Part shown: one piece after another, positions 1-11,190 of the stretch | Layout of the letters: the number at the start of each line of letters is the position of its first letter | How positions within the stretch are numbered: the stretch's first letter is position 1 | Assembly (NCBI RefSeq): GCF_964340395.1 | Contig: NC_135571.1 | Location: forward strand, 9,586,440-9,650,439 | Direction of reading: 5' to 3' | Length of the DNA: 64,000 nt | Source: Glandiceps talaboti | Lineage: Eukaryota > Hemichordata > Enteropneusta > Spengelidae | The notes under the pieces: model-generated | What the model was told of the DNA's origin: nothing | What the model saw: the letters and a program-made list of their open reading frames with translations, nothing else | Database searches by the model: none | Made by a program: the position numbers and the translations under genes

Positions 1-17
1 AGCCCTGATTTGTCTTA

Positions 18-225
18 TTTTAAGTCAACTTTGATATTGACCAATAAATGTCGCTATTACTAGCTGCTCATTGTCTAACCTCAGAATGTGTAGATTGATA
101 CTCAATGTACGATATGTTCAACAGCCAATGAAATGCCCTGTTCGACAGCCAATGAAATGCCATGTTCGACAGCCAATGAAATGTTCTGTAGTGGGTTTGA
201 TTCCAGAATAAACGAACTCACTTAC
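18..225. repeat. Short tandem repeat in amylase intron 4 (24-bp unit, about 3 copies)
   Basis: Between about 118 and 188 a 24-bp unit (core GACAGCCAATGAAATGCC) is repeated about three times within the intron that follows amylase exon 4. Each unit carries a CCAAT pentamer. No coding signal is seen here; the reading frame through the repeat only reflects its period, which is a multiple of three. Confidence 0.6.
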
Positions 226-1207
226 GTTTTCCTCTTGCTCATTGGACCAGTCAATATCACAGAATGGGTGAAAATGAACCTCATCATCAAAAGGTGTATA
301 ACCGGTAAAGTTGTTGGTATTTTCAATGGGACATCCACTCCAATGACAACCGTGTTGGTAACCCATATGATTTAACACCCTGATTTAAAAAATATATATA
401 TATAATAGATTGATCTATATCATTCAGACAAAATCTCTCAAGTATTTGTAGTTTTATTCCAAGTATGAGTTAAGTATTAAAACATGGTCACAATGCGGAC
501 ACGTTGGTTATATTCTCCATAGCCTTACTATCTCTACAGCCTTACTATCTCTACAGCCTTACTATCTCTACAACCTTACTATCTCTACAACCTTACTATC
601 TCTACAGCCTTACTTTCTCTACAACCTTACTATCTCTACAGCCTTATTTTCTCTACAGCCTCGCTTTCTCTATAGCCTTACTTTCTCTGCAGCCTGGCTT
701 TATAACTTTCAAGTTGTTTCTATGGACATAAATTTTAGACAGTGTAACATGTACATGTATATTTTCAGGAACCGGTATTAGTATTGATGACGTTTATCTC
801 TCGATATCAGGGTGGCTTCAAACCTCACATTCTGACACCGTTGAGGGCAGAGTTTCAAAGGCGGGAATAAAGTAACATTATTCGTCAAGTAACATTTATA
901 TACATATGCTGTGTGATTTGCATATGTAGTCTTTTAAAATAACGTCATCAAAAGCTGTGACTTACAAGTCAGCCATTACCCAGACGCCCTTCTCGTGACA
1001 TGTTGTTATCAAATCTTTTAAATCTTGAGTTGTTCCAAAATTTGGGTTTACTTCGTAGAGATTCTTTGGCCAATACCCATGGAAACCTAGTTCTGTGTTT
1101 TCAACAAATGGTGAAATCCAAATTGCATTTGCACCTGTTAAGATAAAAATACGGCCAACATACCAGTGAGTGTGAGACGAAAACACGGACAGATAATCTG
1201 CATATCT

Positions 1208-1283
<76 letters not shown>

Positions 1284-1360
1284 CTATCATCACTGTCGAA
1301 GTCACCACCACCACCACCACCACCACCACCACCACCACCACCACCCCCATCACCACCACC

Positions 1361-1412
<52 letters not shown>

Positions 1413-1480
1413 CTATCATCACTGTCGAAGTCACCACCACCACCACCACCACCACCATCACCACCACCACCACCACCACC

Positions 1481-1548
<68 letters not shown>

Positions 1549-3999
1549 TATCATCATCATCGTCATCGCCATCACCATCACCATCACCATCACCATCACC
1601 ATAGCTACAACAAACAACGATAACACTTTACTTCAGAGATTACACCGTACTAGTATTTGCACATACCTAGACCTGTGATGTAATCTAGATTATTTTCAAT
1701 TCCTTTGAAGGTACCTCCACAGTATTCATATAACTCAGCACACTCCTGATCTGGAGATTGATCAGTGTGGGCAAACCTGTCAGTCAAGATCTGAAATAAA
1801 AATGTAATCAGTAAGTGTGATGTGATGAGGTTGAAATTGAAAAATGTCAAGGTAATTTCTGTAGAGTAAAGCTTATTAAAATACAGTTAGTCTAGAGACT
1901 TGGCCATCTCTTTGATAGTGTCGTTCGATCGCCAGTAGTAACAACATTAACAAGGCGCCCCAAAGTTTTTACAATAACAGGATTGTCTTCTGAAACCAGC
2001 TAACCGCTCTCATATTCTTGTGTTGAAAATAACACTGATACAGGCCCCTCTGTGTAGGTATCAACATAAACATTATATTTTTTTGAGACAGGTTTATAAG
2101 AAAATAAACAGCGGGAAAAATACGAAATATATATGTTGTATGTTTTTACACGCTTTTTGTATATACTTTTGTCTTTCTTTTTTCTTCTTCTTAGGCTATC
2201 TCATTTAAGATAGGGGTGTGCTGTTGCGTTCTTTTTCTTCTTCTTAGGCTATCTCATTTAAGATAGGGGTGTGCTGTTGCGTTCTTTTTTTTTCTTCCGA
2301 AATAAAATTTGATCATGCAAATGGAAAGAGAAGTTATACAAACACTGTTTGGCGCTATCGTCATATACCGCAGCACTGGGCAACAGTTAGGTCAAAGGTG
2401 AGACAACTTGTCACAAACAATCGACGGTAGCTTAGATAGGTGACAAATAATCGATGAAGTCACACAGTTTGAGTGCTATAAAACGTTCAGTATTTGAATC
2501 CGAGATACGAGTAAGTGGCCACAGTCAACAAACCTACAAATACCTATACATATATAGATCATGTAGATATGCACTGTTTACGTAGAGTTTCAAGTTTTGA
2601 CAACCTAGTGGTCAAAACTCCATGGATCCTGACACGGTACAGTTCTACTAAATGTTGCTGATAGCTCTATCTAGTCGTACAGTGCAGTGTCTAGTCTGTT
2701 ACTGTACAGAACGCGTCAGGTGGCTATACACATTCAGTCCATCATTGCCTATCCAACTTTTAGCAGTGATTTAAAAGTAGCAACATCGGGTGCTTAGTTA
2801 GCAATTTTTAAAATAAATATTTCGACTTAATTGTTTGCCAGTTTTGGTTCCTCATCGATCATTTCCCCTGCATTATCCCATAATATCTTCAGCTATTCAC
2901 GACTCGAAATAAATGAAGACCTGCCTACTTTGCTGGGTATCGGACAATCTGATCAAAATATATACATGTTGTGGGGACCCGGCTCGATTGCTTTATTTAC
3001 TCTCATTCCCTTCGTATATTGTCGTTAATTGTTTTGGATTCTGTTGTTCTGGGAGTGAGTGGTTTCCCCATAAGATCATAATTATAAAGGAAGGCGCTTA
3101 CTCCCAGAACAACAGAATCCAAAACAAATGACAATATACGAAGGAAAGAGAGGCAATCAAAGAGTCGTATTACCTCAACATATCTTAATCAGATTGAATC
3201 TCAGATGCGATGTTGGCTGTCATATATAACTATATATCAAATATAACAATAGTCCTGTCAAAACTATCATAATTCACCTGGGTTATTTTAAGCTCTTAAA
3301 TAATATGTTCATCTATCTCCCCCCCCCCCCCGCCTCACCTTTGATTGTTTAATTGTATTCACATTGCTTCGAAATGACGTCAGTTTTCTTGACAACTACA
3401 GTATTTGTTATTAAGTAGAGAATCCCCTGGTACCAAGACCTTACAGGGTGTGAGGGCATGGTCAGTACTGTAATGTGTTCAAAATACATACGTTTTGACT
3501 GACTGTAAAGCTGCACTTCTTGTTGATAGTAAACTGTTAATAACAAAATGCAATGTTAGCATTGAAGAATACGTATAATATGTCTGATTTTAGTCCTGCC
3601 TGCAGACGGTGCATGGGTCTAGATTACTGACATGACCCTCGGCACCGGCTAAGGAAGGGACGACTTACTCCGTATGCAAGCAGAACTCGTCTGATTTATA
3701 TTAATGCAAATATAACCGGTTGTTTAAGTTGGCATAGATATCTAAGAAATTGGGTGGTGAAAAAAATCTCTAGTCGAGTTGTCGTAATGCAGCCGGGATG
3801 ATTTGTATTTACATACACACAAAGTTTATTACTTTGTTACACAAAAGGAGATGATATTAGCACAATAAAATGTTAAAGGTCGTTAAAAGCATACTAAGTG
3901 ACATATACTTACTTGGTAAATTACACGCGTTTTCCATTCTTCTGGTGTCTTCGAGAAGGCGAGAGGACATAATCCGAGGAATAGAAGATACTTCCACAT
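226..3999 (-). CDS. Secreted alpha-amylase, GH13 fungal/Dictyostelium type (5' four coding exons; 3' part off the window)
   Basis: An endo-acting enzyme that cuts alpha-1,4-glucosidic bonds in starch or glycogen, probably secreted. Exons on the minus strand are 3913-3999, 1667-1790, 966-1134 and 226-379 (534 nt, 178 codons in frame), all with GT/AG junctions. Exon 1 gives a signal peptide (MWKYLLFLGLCPLAFS) and the N-terminal PEEWKTRVIYQ. Exon 2 has ILTDRFA and a YCGGTFKGI motif. Exon 3 has AIWISPF and FHGYWPKNLYEVNPNFGT. Exons 3-4 join as MADLVLNHMGY, which is conserved GH13 region I (usually DVVxNH). Exon 4 continues with FHPFCDIDW. This order matches Aspergillus TAKA-amylase, not the usual animal amylase. 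The nucleophile and acid/base regions lie beyond the left edge. The intron after exon 4 starts at 225. The start is the first ATG before the signal peptide. Confidence 0.9.
515..705. repeat. 17-bp minisatellite in amylase intron 3
   Basis: About eleven copies of a 17-bp unit (AGCCTTACTATCTCTAC) lie in tandem, the later ones with substitutions (CTTTCTCT variants). It lies in the intron between amylase exons 3 and 4. Confidence 0.85.
1206..1602. repeat. Compound trinucleotide microsatellite (TCA/ACC)n in amylase intron 2
   Basis: Roughly 400 bp of ATC and ACC trinucleotides in alternating blocks, with a short sequence (cactgtcgaagtc) between blocks recurring twice. The recurrence shows that a block plus spacer was itself duplicated. 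It sits 72 bp beyond the splice acceptor of amylase exon 3. Long frames through it encode only poly-Ile/Thr or poly-Met/Val and are not genes. Confidence 0.95.
2183..2294. repeat. Two-copy tandem repeat (about 57 bp) in amylase intron 1
   Basis: A segment beginning CTTCTTCTTAGGCTATCTC and ending in GTGTGCTGTTGCGTTC occurs twice head-to-tail. No gene signal is seen in this part of amylase intron 1. Confidence 0.7.
2941..3205. mobile_element. Foldback MITE-like element in amylase intron 1
   Basis: Two long inverted arms flank a short centre. The inner arms are nearly identical: 3003-3056 against 3099-3150, containing TTCGTATATTGTCG and GGATTCTGTTGTTCTGGGAG. The outer arms are diverged but still match (CAATCTGAT near 2945 against ATCAGATTG near 3190). 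The centre includes AAGGCGCTT. No coding capacity. The structure fits a non-autonomous DNA transposon; the superfamily is not determined because a clean target duplication is not visible. Confidence 0.65.
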
Positions 4000-5526
4000 G
4001 ATTTGTGAAGCCGTTGTCTTTCAGTACAAACTAATTGTTCCCACGGTGGGTACTACTTGAAGGAACCGGTCTCGTATAACACGAGACAATACGCATGCGT
4101 AATATATATTGTTTATGAGATGATAACGTCATGACAGAGTGGCACAACCCCTCTCAACTTATCAACAACTTCATAAAAGTCATATATTTTTAAATAGAAT
4201 ATGAGCACTCTACATTCAACCAGCAACTTTACTGTGACTTTTTTTATAAGAAAATTAAAGTTGGGTTAACGTGAGTTTCTTTAATTCAAATCTCAAGGCA
4301 TGTATTGGGTTGATGATATTGGGTTTGTAAAGTCGTCACTTAAATAATTGTATCTATTTACTTGAAAAGTCAATAAAAAGCTGAAATCTCTCGTGATTGC
4401 GAAAGCTCGCGTGACAGATCGCATGATGTAGAATTGTTTAGTTATTTTTGCAGGTCCCTAAGTATATATCAATTATTGTGATCGGCAAATATATGTCAGA
4501 GATTTACGACTAGTCTTTACTTCTACAGAATTTGAAAGATGTCAACAAAAATAAAGCATACATCGGAATCAGAAACAGAAACAAAGGAACAATTATGGAC
4601 CCACGATCAAGTCAAAGATTTGATTACTAAAAATGATACAAAGGGGAGCAATATGATAATGACTTACCACTTTGAAATGAAACGACTTTCATCAATGAAC
4701 TAATGGTAAAGTCTAGTAAATGCGACGACGACATCCACAACTTCTTATTTTTCACCATTATTGATTCAGGACTTGTAAATGTGCAGTTAACTTCACATTG
4801 CATCATTTCTTCAAGTTACATAAGCAGCCTTCATACCAACTGCCTCACTTGTTCTTTCTATAATAAAGCAATGAGTGGTGAAATAATAACGATGATTGAA
4901 GCATAGACAGTGGAGGGACCCTCCACTGTCTATGATTGAAGTAGGTTCGTCGTTGAGGGCTCCGACCTATCCCCCACCCCACCATGGCCACCGGGGGAGA
5001 GGGGGGCTTTCTAGGGTAATAATTGTATGTACTGTAGAGTGGCATTTAAAGGAATTTTCACTTGATATATAATTTATGGTATATTTCGCCATAGCAATGA
5101 TAATAACAATACCAAATGTAGTTAGTTTTTATATAGCGATATCCCAATCGGTGAAGCGCTTCACAATTAATTACTAGCATTGCCCATACCACTGACAACA
5201 ACCGTGTATTGTGAGTCAGCAATTGCAAACGCCCTCACAAATTGTAAGCAAAAAAAAGAAGGTGCAGTGGCGTTGGTCGTTGGTGAACACGTACGTTGGC
5301 TGCGCTGCCGTGTCAGACTGAACTCGACCTTTTACCCATGTCGATTGGAACGCGAGATTGCTACGGTACGGTGTAGTCTCTTCACAACGGCGAATGCGAA
5401 CACACTAACACTTACACAGTATTAGGGAAGGCGATGCGCCAGTGCTGACCACAAGTCGGCGCACTCATTTATTACTACAGGTGAAAGCAGGATACATGAC
5501 ATAGTGAATACGTGCATAAACAAATC
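4000..5526. other. Divergent intergenic region between amylase and NPC2
   Basis: About 1.5 kb separates the two start codons and must hold both promoters. I see a TGACGT element near 4127 and a perfect 16-bp palindrome at 4902-4934. At 5085-5190 there is a SINE-tail-like stretch (TTATATAGCG...GAAGCGCTTCACAATTA). A short frame at 4540-4699 starts with ATG but matches nothing I recognise. No TATA box could be assigned with confidence. Confidence 0.5.
4902..4934. repeat. Perfect 16-bp inverted repeat with one-base loop
   Basis: The arm CATAGACAGTGGAGGG is followed by a single A and then its exact reverse complement. The palindrome is bracketed by a direct repeat ending GATTGAAG on both sides. 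It could be a minimal transposon remnant made of two terminal repeats, or a templated insertion. Confidence 0.8.
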
Positions 5527-6470
5527 ATGATCGTCAAAAGCACTCTCATTCTTGTCTTTCTTGTTGCCATAGCTACTGTGGAAAGTAAACGAATAGTGAA
5601 TTTAAAGGATTGCGGTAAGTACTAGTGTAGTTATACTTTTAGTGAATATTTTTACTGTTACTTAAAAGTAAACGGAGTGGCCATTGACAGGTATGACCTT
5701 GTAATGATCTCGGTTTTGGCATGAATATTGTTCCATTGTCTACTTATGCTAAAAAAAACCCGCAAAAAACGGCACCTCGGTATATCGAATCTGAAAACTT
5801 TGAAAATATGAAGGACCACTTTATAAATCTACGTGTATTTCCAATGATTTAGCGTGATAATATTTAGGTTATGTTTGAGCGAATCGACAAGAGGATCACG
5901 CGTGTACTCAGACATACTCATTACATTGGCTACTATATATGTGACGGTTACGGGTCATTTCGCCCCATTCAACTATTGAACTCCCCACATTGTCAACCCC
6001 GTGCTAACTCGTTCTCATTTCAACTCGCCCCAATTTCAATGCATCGGATTTCTGCGCTGAATGTTTATTATATTTTACAATATCCGTTAACATCAAAGGT
6101 CTGGTTTCTTACCAATACAATTATCTGCTGAGTTTTGTAACACCAATTATTAAGAACAAATATATTAAGAACATCAAGTTAACAGTTCATGATCTACGTA
6201 TTTGACAGGACATCCCAGTTATGATAACGAACCTCGCATATAGTTTTGTCGGGTCATCTACAATGTAACTGTTACATTATCATGTTCCGAAATCTAGACA
6301 AAGATAAACAAAGTCCGTTAGTTTCTGGAATGACAATACATGAGGATTTACCCGCTAGTATAAATGGTATATTGTCTTTAGGAGAGAGTTCATGACCTGG
6401 TGAAGTTTAATAATGATTTTTGCTATTTATCGTTTGTGCATTTCATGGGTACCGGGTGTGTGTCTGTTTG

Positions 6471-6549
<79 letters not shown>

Positions 6550-7947
6550 ATGCATGCATGTATTGTAGGTAAATGTCTATACATGTGTATGTATTCAAGA
6601 AAATTTATTCGAAAGAAATGGGAGTATAGATGAGTGGTTGTTATCATATGAGTTATATTTTCCAGATAGTCTATTTTTAAGAATATATTTATTTTATTTT
6701 AGCTTCTGGTCCACCTGGTAAAGGAGCTATTAAATCACTCGACTTGACGCCATGTGTTGCAGAGCCATGCAAATTTAAGAAGGGTATTAACGCAACGGTT
6801 ACCGTAGATTTCATTGCAGGTATCATATCAATCAACATTTACAATTGAATCCTTTTTGGGGTAATGTCAGTATCTGTGTACAGATAAACGTGATACATTA
6901 CTCTACTGCATTGTCGTAAACCATACCCTCTTTTACGGCAACTCCAATACATTGTCGTAAACCATACCCTCTTTTACGGCAACGTCCAATGCACTGTCGT
7001 AAACCATACCTTTTTTACGGCAACTTCCAATGCATTGTCGTAAACATACCCTCTTTTACGGCAACGACCAATGCATTGTCGTAAACAATACCCTCTTTTA
7101 CGGCAACGTTAGCCAGAATGCTCTACTGATACCAAACCTAAAAAGGTCCAAGAGACAAAATATGAAAACCATGATGTAGATAATCATTGAACCTTTATGA
7201 GAAGATGGAGAGCTCTGATAAGCCTGATAGCAAACAAACATGACCTCATCTATTTGATTACAGTTGTGAAGCAGACAACATATACTGTTTCAACCTTGTT
7301 CTTTGTCCTTTGGACCTATCATTAAATTTAACAGATTTAACATTGATATAAGCAGTGATGTGGATAAAACTTTGTTTGTAATGGCGGACAAACAATAACT
7401 GGCTTTACCCTATATTACTTATCATGATGGAATCGTTTACGCTGTCTAGTCTCAAGTATAACTGATAAAACTCATTTTCATCTTCTGTATATCTTTATTC
7501 AACCACAATCAGAGCATAATTACCATTACAACATCCGCAGTGTTGGCTAAACTTATTTGCAAATGTATATAATACGCGTCTCAAGTTTACAAAACCCTGA
7601 CAATTTATAGTGAAAAACCAGATAGGTGACGACTGCACATTACGACCTCGTACCGGGTAGCCAGGAACACGCACTTATACATAGTTTTTATGTTTCATCC
7701 TACGGGTAGGTGAAAATGCCACTGCGGCAAAAGGTGCAGTGACTGGTATCATTGCAGACGTACCAGTGCCGTTTCCACTTCCCCATCCAAATGCATGTGG
7801 GGAGAGTCTTAAGTGTCCTTTGAGTGAAGGTGTTGCTTACCGATACGTTGCAATACTTCCTGTTAAAGACTACTATCCTACGGTTAGTACTTATCATTCC
7901 ACTCGTAGGAATCATAATCATTCTAAGAGGAAGCTTTTATGAATCAA

Positions 7948-8003
<56 letters not shown>

Positions 8004-8123
8004 GTTTGTTTGTCTGCCTGTCAGACTGACTGACTGTCTGTCTGCCTGTTTGAGTGTCCGTCCGTCCGTCTGACTGACTGACTGACTGTCTGTCTGTGTG
8101 TATGTGAGTGCGTGCATGCACGC

Positions 8124-8169
<46 letters not shown>

Positions 8170-8454
8170 CTGTCTTCATTTATTTAAATCATAAAGGTAT
8201 TGGTTGTTCAGTTGTTAGACTAATATATCTCTTGTAAGTTAAAGCGTCTATGTTTAAACTTTGTTCACATTGAGTGATTGGTTATTTAAATGATGAATTG
8301 AATAAGTGTGAATGAATTTGTTGATAACTTATTCCCAAAATATAACCACAATTTTTTTTTAAATTTACAGTTGGAAGTAGTTGTACAATGGGAACTTCAA
8401 GACGAAAAAGACAAAGACTTGTTTTGTTTTCAAGTGCCAATATCAATCGTTTGA
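5527..8454 (+). CDS. NPC2: NPC2-like ML-domain sterol-binding protein (complete, four exons)
   Basis: Exons 5527-5614, 6703-6819, 7710-7882 and 8371-8454 join in one frame to 153 codons plus stop, close to human NPC2 (151). The NPC2 family binds cholesterol in the lysosome lumen and passes it to NPC1; some invertebrate members are secreted and bind other lipids. The protein opens with a hydrophobic signal peptide (KSTLILVFLVAIATVES). Six cysteines sit in the NPC2 pattern: one near residue 29, two in LTPCVAEPC, two in the NACGESLKC stretch, and one in LFCFQVPI. The strongest family matches are DVPVPFPLPHPNACG, LPVKDYYPT and VVVQWELQDEKDKDLFC. N-glycosylation sites are seen at INAT and ENAT. 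All introns have GT/AG ends. Orthology to a single vertebrate NPC2 is inferred, since invertebrates often carry several copies. Confidence 0.93.
6472..6545. repeat. (GT)n microsatellite in NPC2 intron 1
   Basis: A run of about 30 GT units is followed by GCGTGCGTGCATGCATG. It lies in NPC2 intron 1, upstream of exon 2. Confidence 0.95.
6906..7108. repeat. Five-copy 42-bp minisatellite, each unit with a hairpin, in NPC2 intron 2
   Basis: The unit reads roughly GCATTGTCGTAAACCATACC followed by CTCTTTTACGGCAACGTCCAAT. In every copy TTGTCGTAAA pairs with TTTTACGGCAA, so each unit can fold. Five units with a few substitutions lie 87 bp after the exon 2 donor. Confidence 0.9.
7949..8174. repeat. (TCTG)n microsatellite in NPC2 intron 3
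   Basis: Tetranucleotide TCTG array with TGAC and TGCC variants, about 225 bp, between NPC2 exons 3 and 4. Confidence 0.95.
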
Positions 8455-9707
8455 AAGTAGAATATGTACGAACATAGGATTTTACTCCATAAAGCCATAT
8501 TTATGGGTACAATGACGAATTAATCCGTCGACAGTTTAATTTTTTTTATGACTAGAAATGTTATTTTCCAACTACAAGTGAATCAAAGAATTTGGAATTC
8601 TTAATTATCTTGTTTGTTTTTCTTGTATTCTTTTTGAAATTAAACTCTAGCCATTCCCCTCAAGTTCCCAATTAGCGCGCGCCCACTACAACGACCCCCC
8701 CACCCCACACACAGAATATTAGCAGTGACAAGAACTAATTATTTCCGCTGTTAGTATATGCAAGGCAACTCAATATTAAGTACATCTGAAGTATAGTGCA
8801 TGCAATGGATTTAGTTATACAAGTTCTCACTCCTGGAATAAGATGTACGCGCCCATATAGGAGGAAACTACAAGATTGACTCACAAATTAAATCCATAAA
8901 CACTGATAAACTTACTGGTACTTTGGTTTATATCAGAAGAGGTGCTGCCTTATTCTTTAGTTCGGTCTTACTTAATTCTATATTTCTTATAAACCTATAT
9001 TTCTTCAAATTGGCGCTCCTCGACGCCCTCTACGGCGGGATTAGAAATACAGTTAGAACGTCACCCGTTTGTCAGAGGGAAACCCCCTTAATAGATTCTC
9101 TCTCTCATGATATGACATGAATTGATTACTGAATTGTGGTCACTGAAAATGGGTTGACCTAACAGCAAAGGATCTAACAACAAACACGGCAATATCCCAA
9201 GACTATATTTTATTATAACTGCCGACAAATCAACGAACTTGAACAGCAGAACTGAATTAATCAGTAAATGCCGGCACGCTAACAAGTTCTTACTTAAGGT
9301 AGGAGATGTCAAATTCGAATTACGTCAACGACGCAACTTTCGGCGCAGACTGAAACGGGCGCTGTTGTCAACATTCGAACGCGAAACAAACCCGTGTCTG
9401 GAAGTGAAGTGAAGTGTTATAATTATGTTTTCCGATCGCTGTACGTACTCTTGAATTGAAGATTTAGGGTGAACGGAAGGTAATTTCGTATGAGTTTCAG
9501 AAGTCCTTATGAAGAAAATCAGCTTTACTACCATGACTTAAAGAGGAACTGTCTTATAAAATTATACTTGATGAAATGTATGAACAACCACGCTCCCTAT
9601 ATTGCCGGTCAAGCAAAACATTGACGTGCGAAACAGAAAAGTTGGAGTCGGCCATATTAAAAAGATAACACCACGCCCGGTGTCTGACGCTAGAATTACA
9701 CGAGTTC
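8455..9707. other. Non-coding stretch after NPC2
   Basis: No exon-like frame with splice signals and no recognised protein similarity is seen. There is a short CACCCC-rich patch near 8695. No convincing poly(A) signal for NPC2 was found close to its stop. Confidence 0.4.
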
Positions 9708-11190
9708 GCGAACTATTGCACGATTAACCGTAACGTCTGAATACATCCAAGATATTTTACGTGAGATACCCCCAGGTCATAAATGTTTGCTTCTACACAA
9801 GTCATCCAAGTTGAGTACCCCCCCCCACCCGTACAAACAAGCAAAAACATTTTCTTTTAATCTTCTCCTTATTAGTTGCTTTGATTTCGACTGCTCGAAA
9901 TGAAATTGACATGACATGACACTTGGAAACTTAAATTGCATTATTCCAAAACAATGACTTGTATGGTATTCACATGAAATTTACATACTGGCCATAATTC
10001 CATATCGCCATTAAATGGAGTACTTTGTTTGGGTTTTGCTTTGTTACTATGGTAACCAGATTTGCTATACAGATTGATTCTATGTCGTTTTGGAAGTATA
10101 TCGCTCGATAGGTCAGCAGTGTCACCAGAGCTAGAAGGCGATTGATGGGGTCAAAGTAGCCCTAGGTCAATCATTTGATTGTTTGTGCGCGTTTTCTCAA
10201 ACCATTGATGTCCCATCGGTGCTAAAACCATGTTTGTCATTACAAGAAAAACAACAATGATAATTATTAGAAACCGTACGACCGATCGTGGAGAAAAAAA
10301 GTGAAAAAGCTACTTCTCGTATTTAAAAATGGGGTTTCAACCGTGTGACCAGTTGCGGACAATAGACAATGAAAAAATACTTCATCTTCACTGGGCCATG
10401 ACCGTGCGACTGGTTGTGGAGAATAGACAGTGAAAAAAACAATACTTGAGTCGAAACTTCTAAACTACATCGAGGCCATAAAAAGGCTGCTTACACAGTC
10501 TGCTAACTATTGCATGATTAACCGTAACGTCTGAATACATCCAAGACTTTCTACCTGAGATACCCCCAGGTCATAAATGTCTTCTTCTACACAAGTCATC
10601 CAGTTTGAGTAGCCCTCCCCCACTCAAACAAGCAAAAACATTTTCTTTTAATTTTCTACTTAGTTGCTTTGATTTCGACTGCTCGAAATGAAACTGACAT
10701 GACACTTGGAAACTTTAATTGCATTATTCCAAAACAATGACTTGTATGGTATTCACATGAAATTTACATACTGACCATAATTCCATATCGCCATTAAAAT
10801 GAAGTACTTCGTTTGGGTTTTTTGCTTTGTTACTATGGTAACCAGATTTGCTATACAGATTGATTCTATGTCGTTTTGGAAGCATATCGCTCGATAGGTC
10901 AGCAGTGTCACCAGAACTAGACGGCAATTGATGGGGTCAAAGCACTAGATCAATCATTTGATTGTTTGTGTGCGTTTTCTCAAACCATTGATGTCTCATC
11001 GATGCTAAAAACCATATTTGTCATTACAAGAAAAACAACAATGATAATTATTAGAAACCGTACGACCGATCGTGGAGAAAAAAAGTGAAAAAGCTATTTC
11101 TCGTATGACCAATTGTTGACAATCGACAGTGAAAACAAAAATACTTCTTCTTCACTGGGCCATGACCGTGCGACCGGTCGTTGACAGCAA
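9708..11190. repeat. Large tandem duplication, two copies of about 0.7 kb
   Basis: Copy 1 (about 9708-10440) and copy 2 (about 10501-11185) share long near-identical stretches in the same order: CTATTGCAcGATTAACCGT, TACCCCCAGGTCATAAATGT, TTGCTTTGATTTCGACTGC, TACTATGGTAACCAGATTTG, and CCGTACGACCGATCGTGGAG. The repeat distance is about 790 bp. Point differences and small indels show moderate age. No open frame is conserved between the copies, so I see no gene. Confidence 0.85.

Noticed and set aside
1138-1678. Poly-Thr/Ile and poly-Met/Val frames
   Set aside because: Trinucleotide microsatellite inside amylase intron 2.
4540-4906. Two short frames upstream of NPC2
   Set aside because: Neither matches a family or joins another exon by splice signals; the region is probably promoter or spacer.
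10724-10927. 67-codon minus-strand frame
   Set aside because: It lies in the tandem duplication, and the corresponding stretch of the other copy carries indels that break the frame. No similarity recognised.
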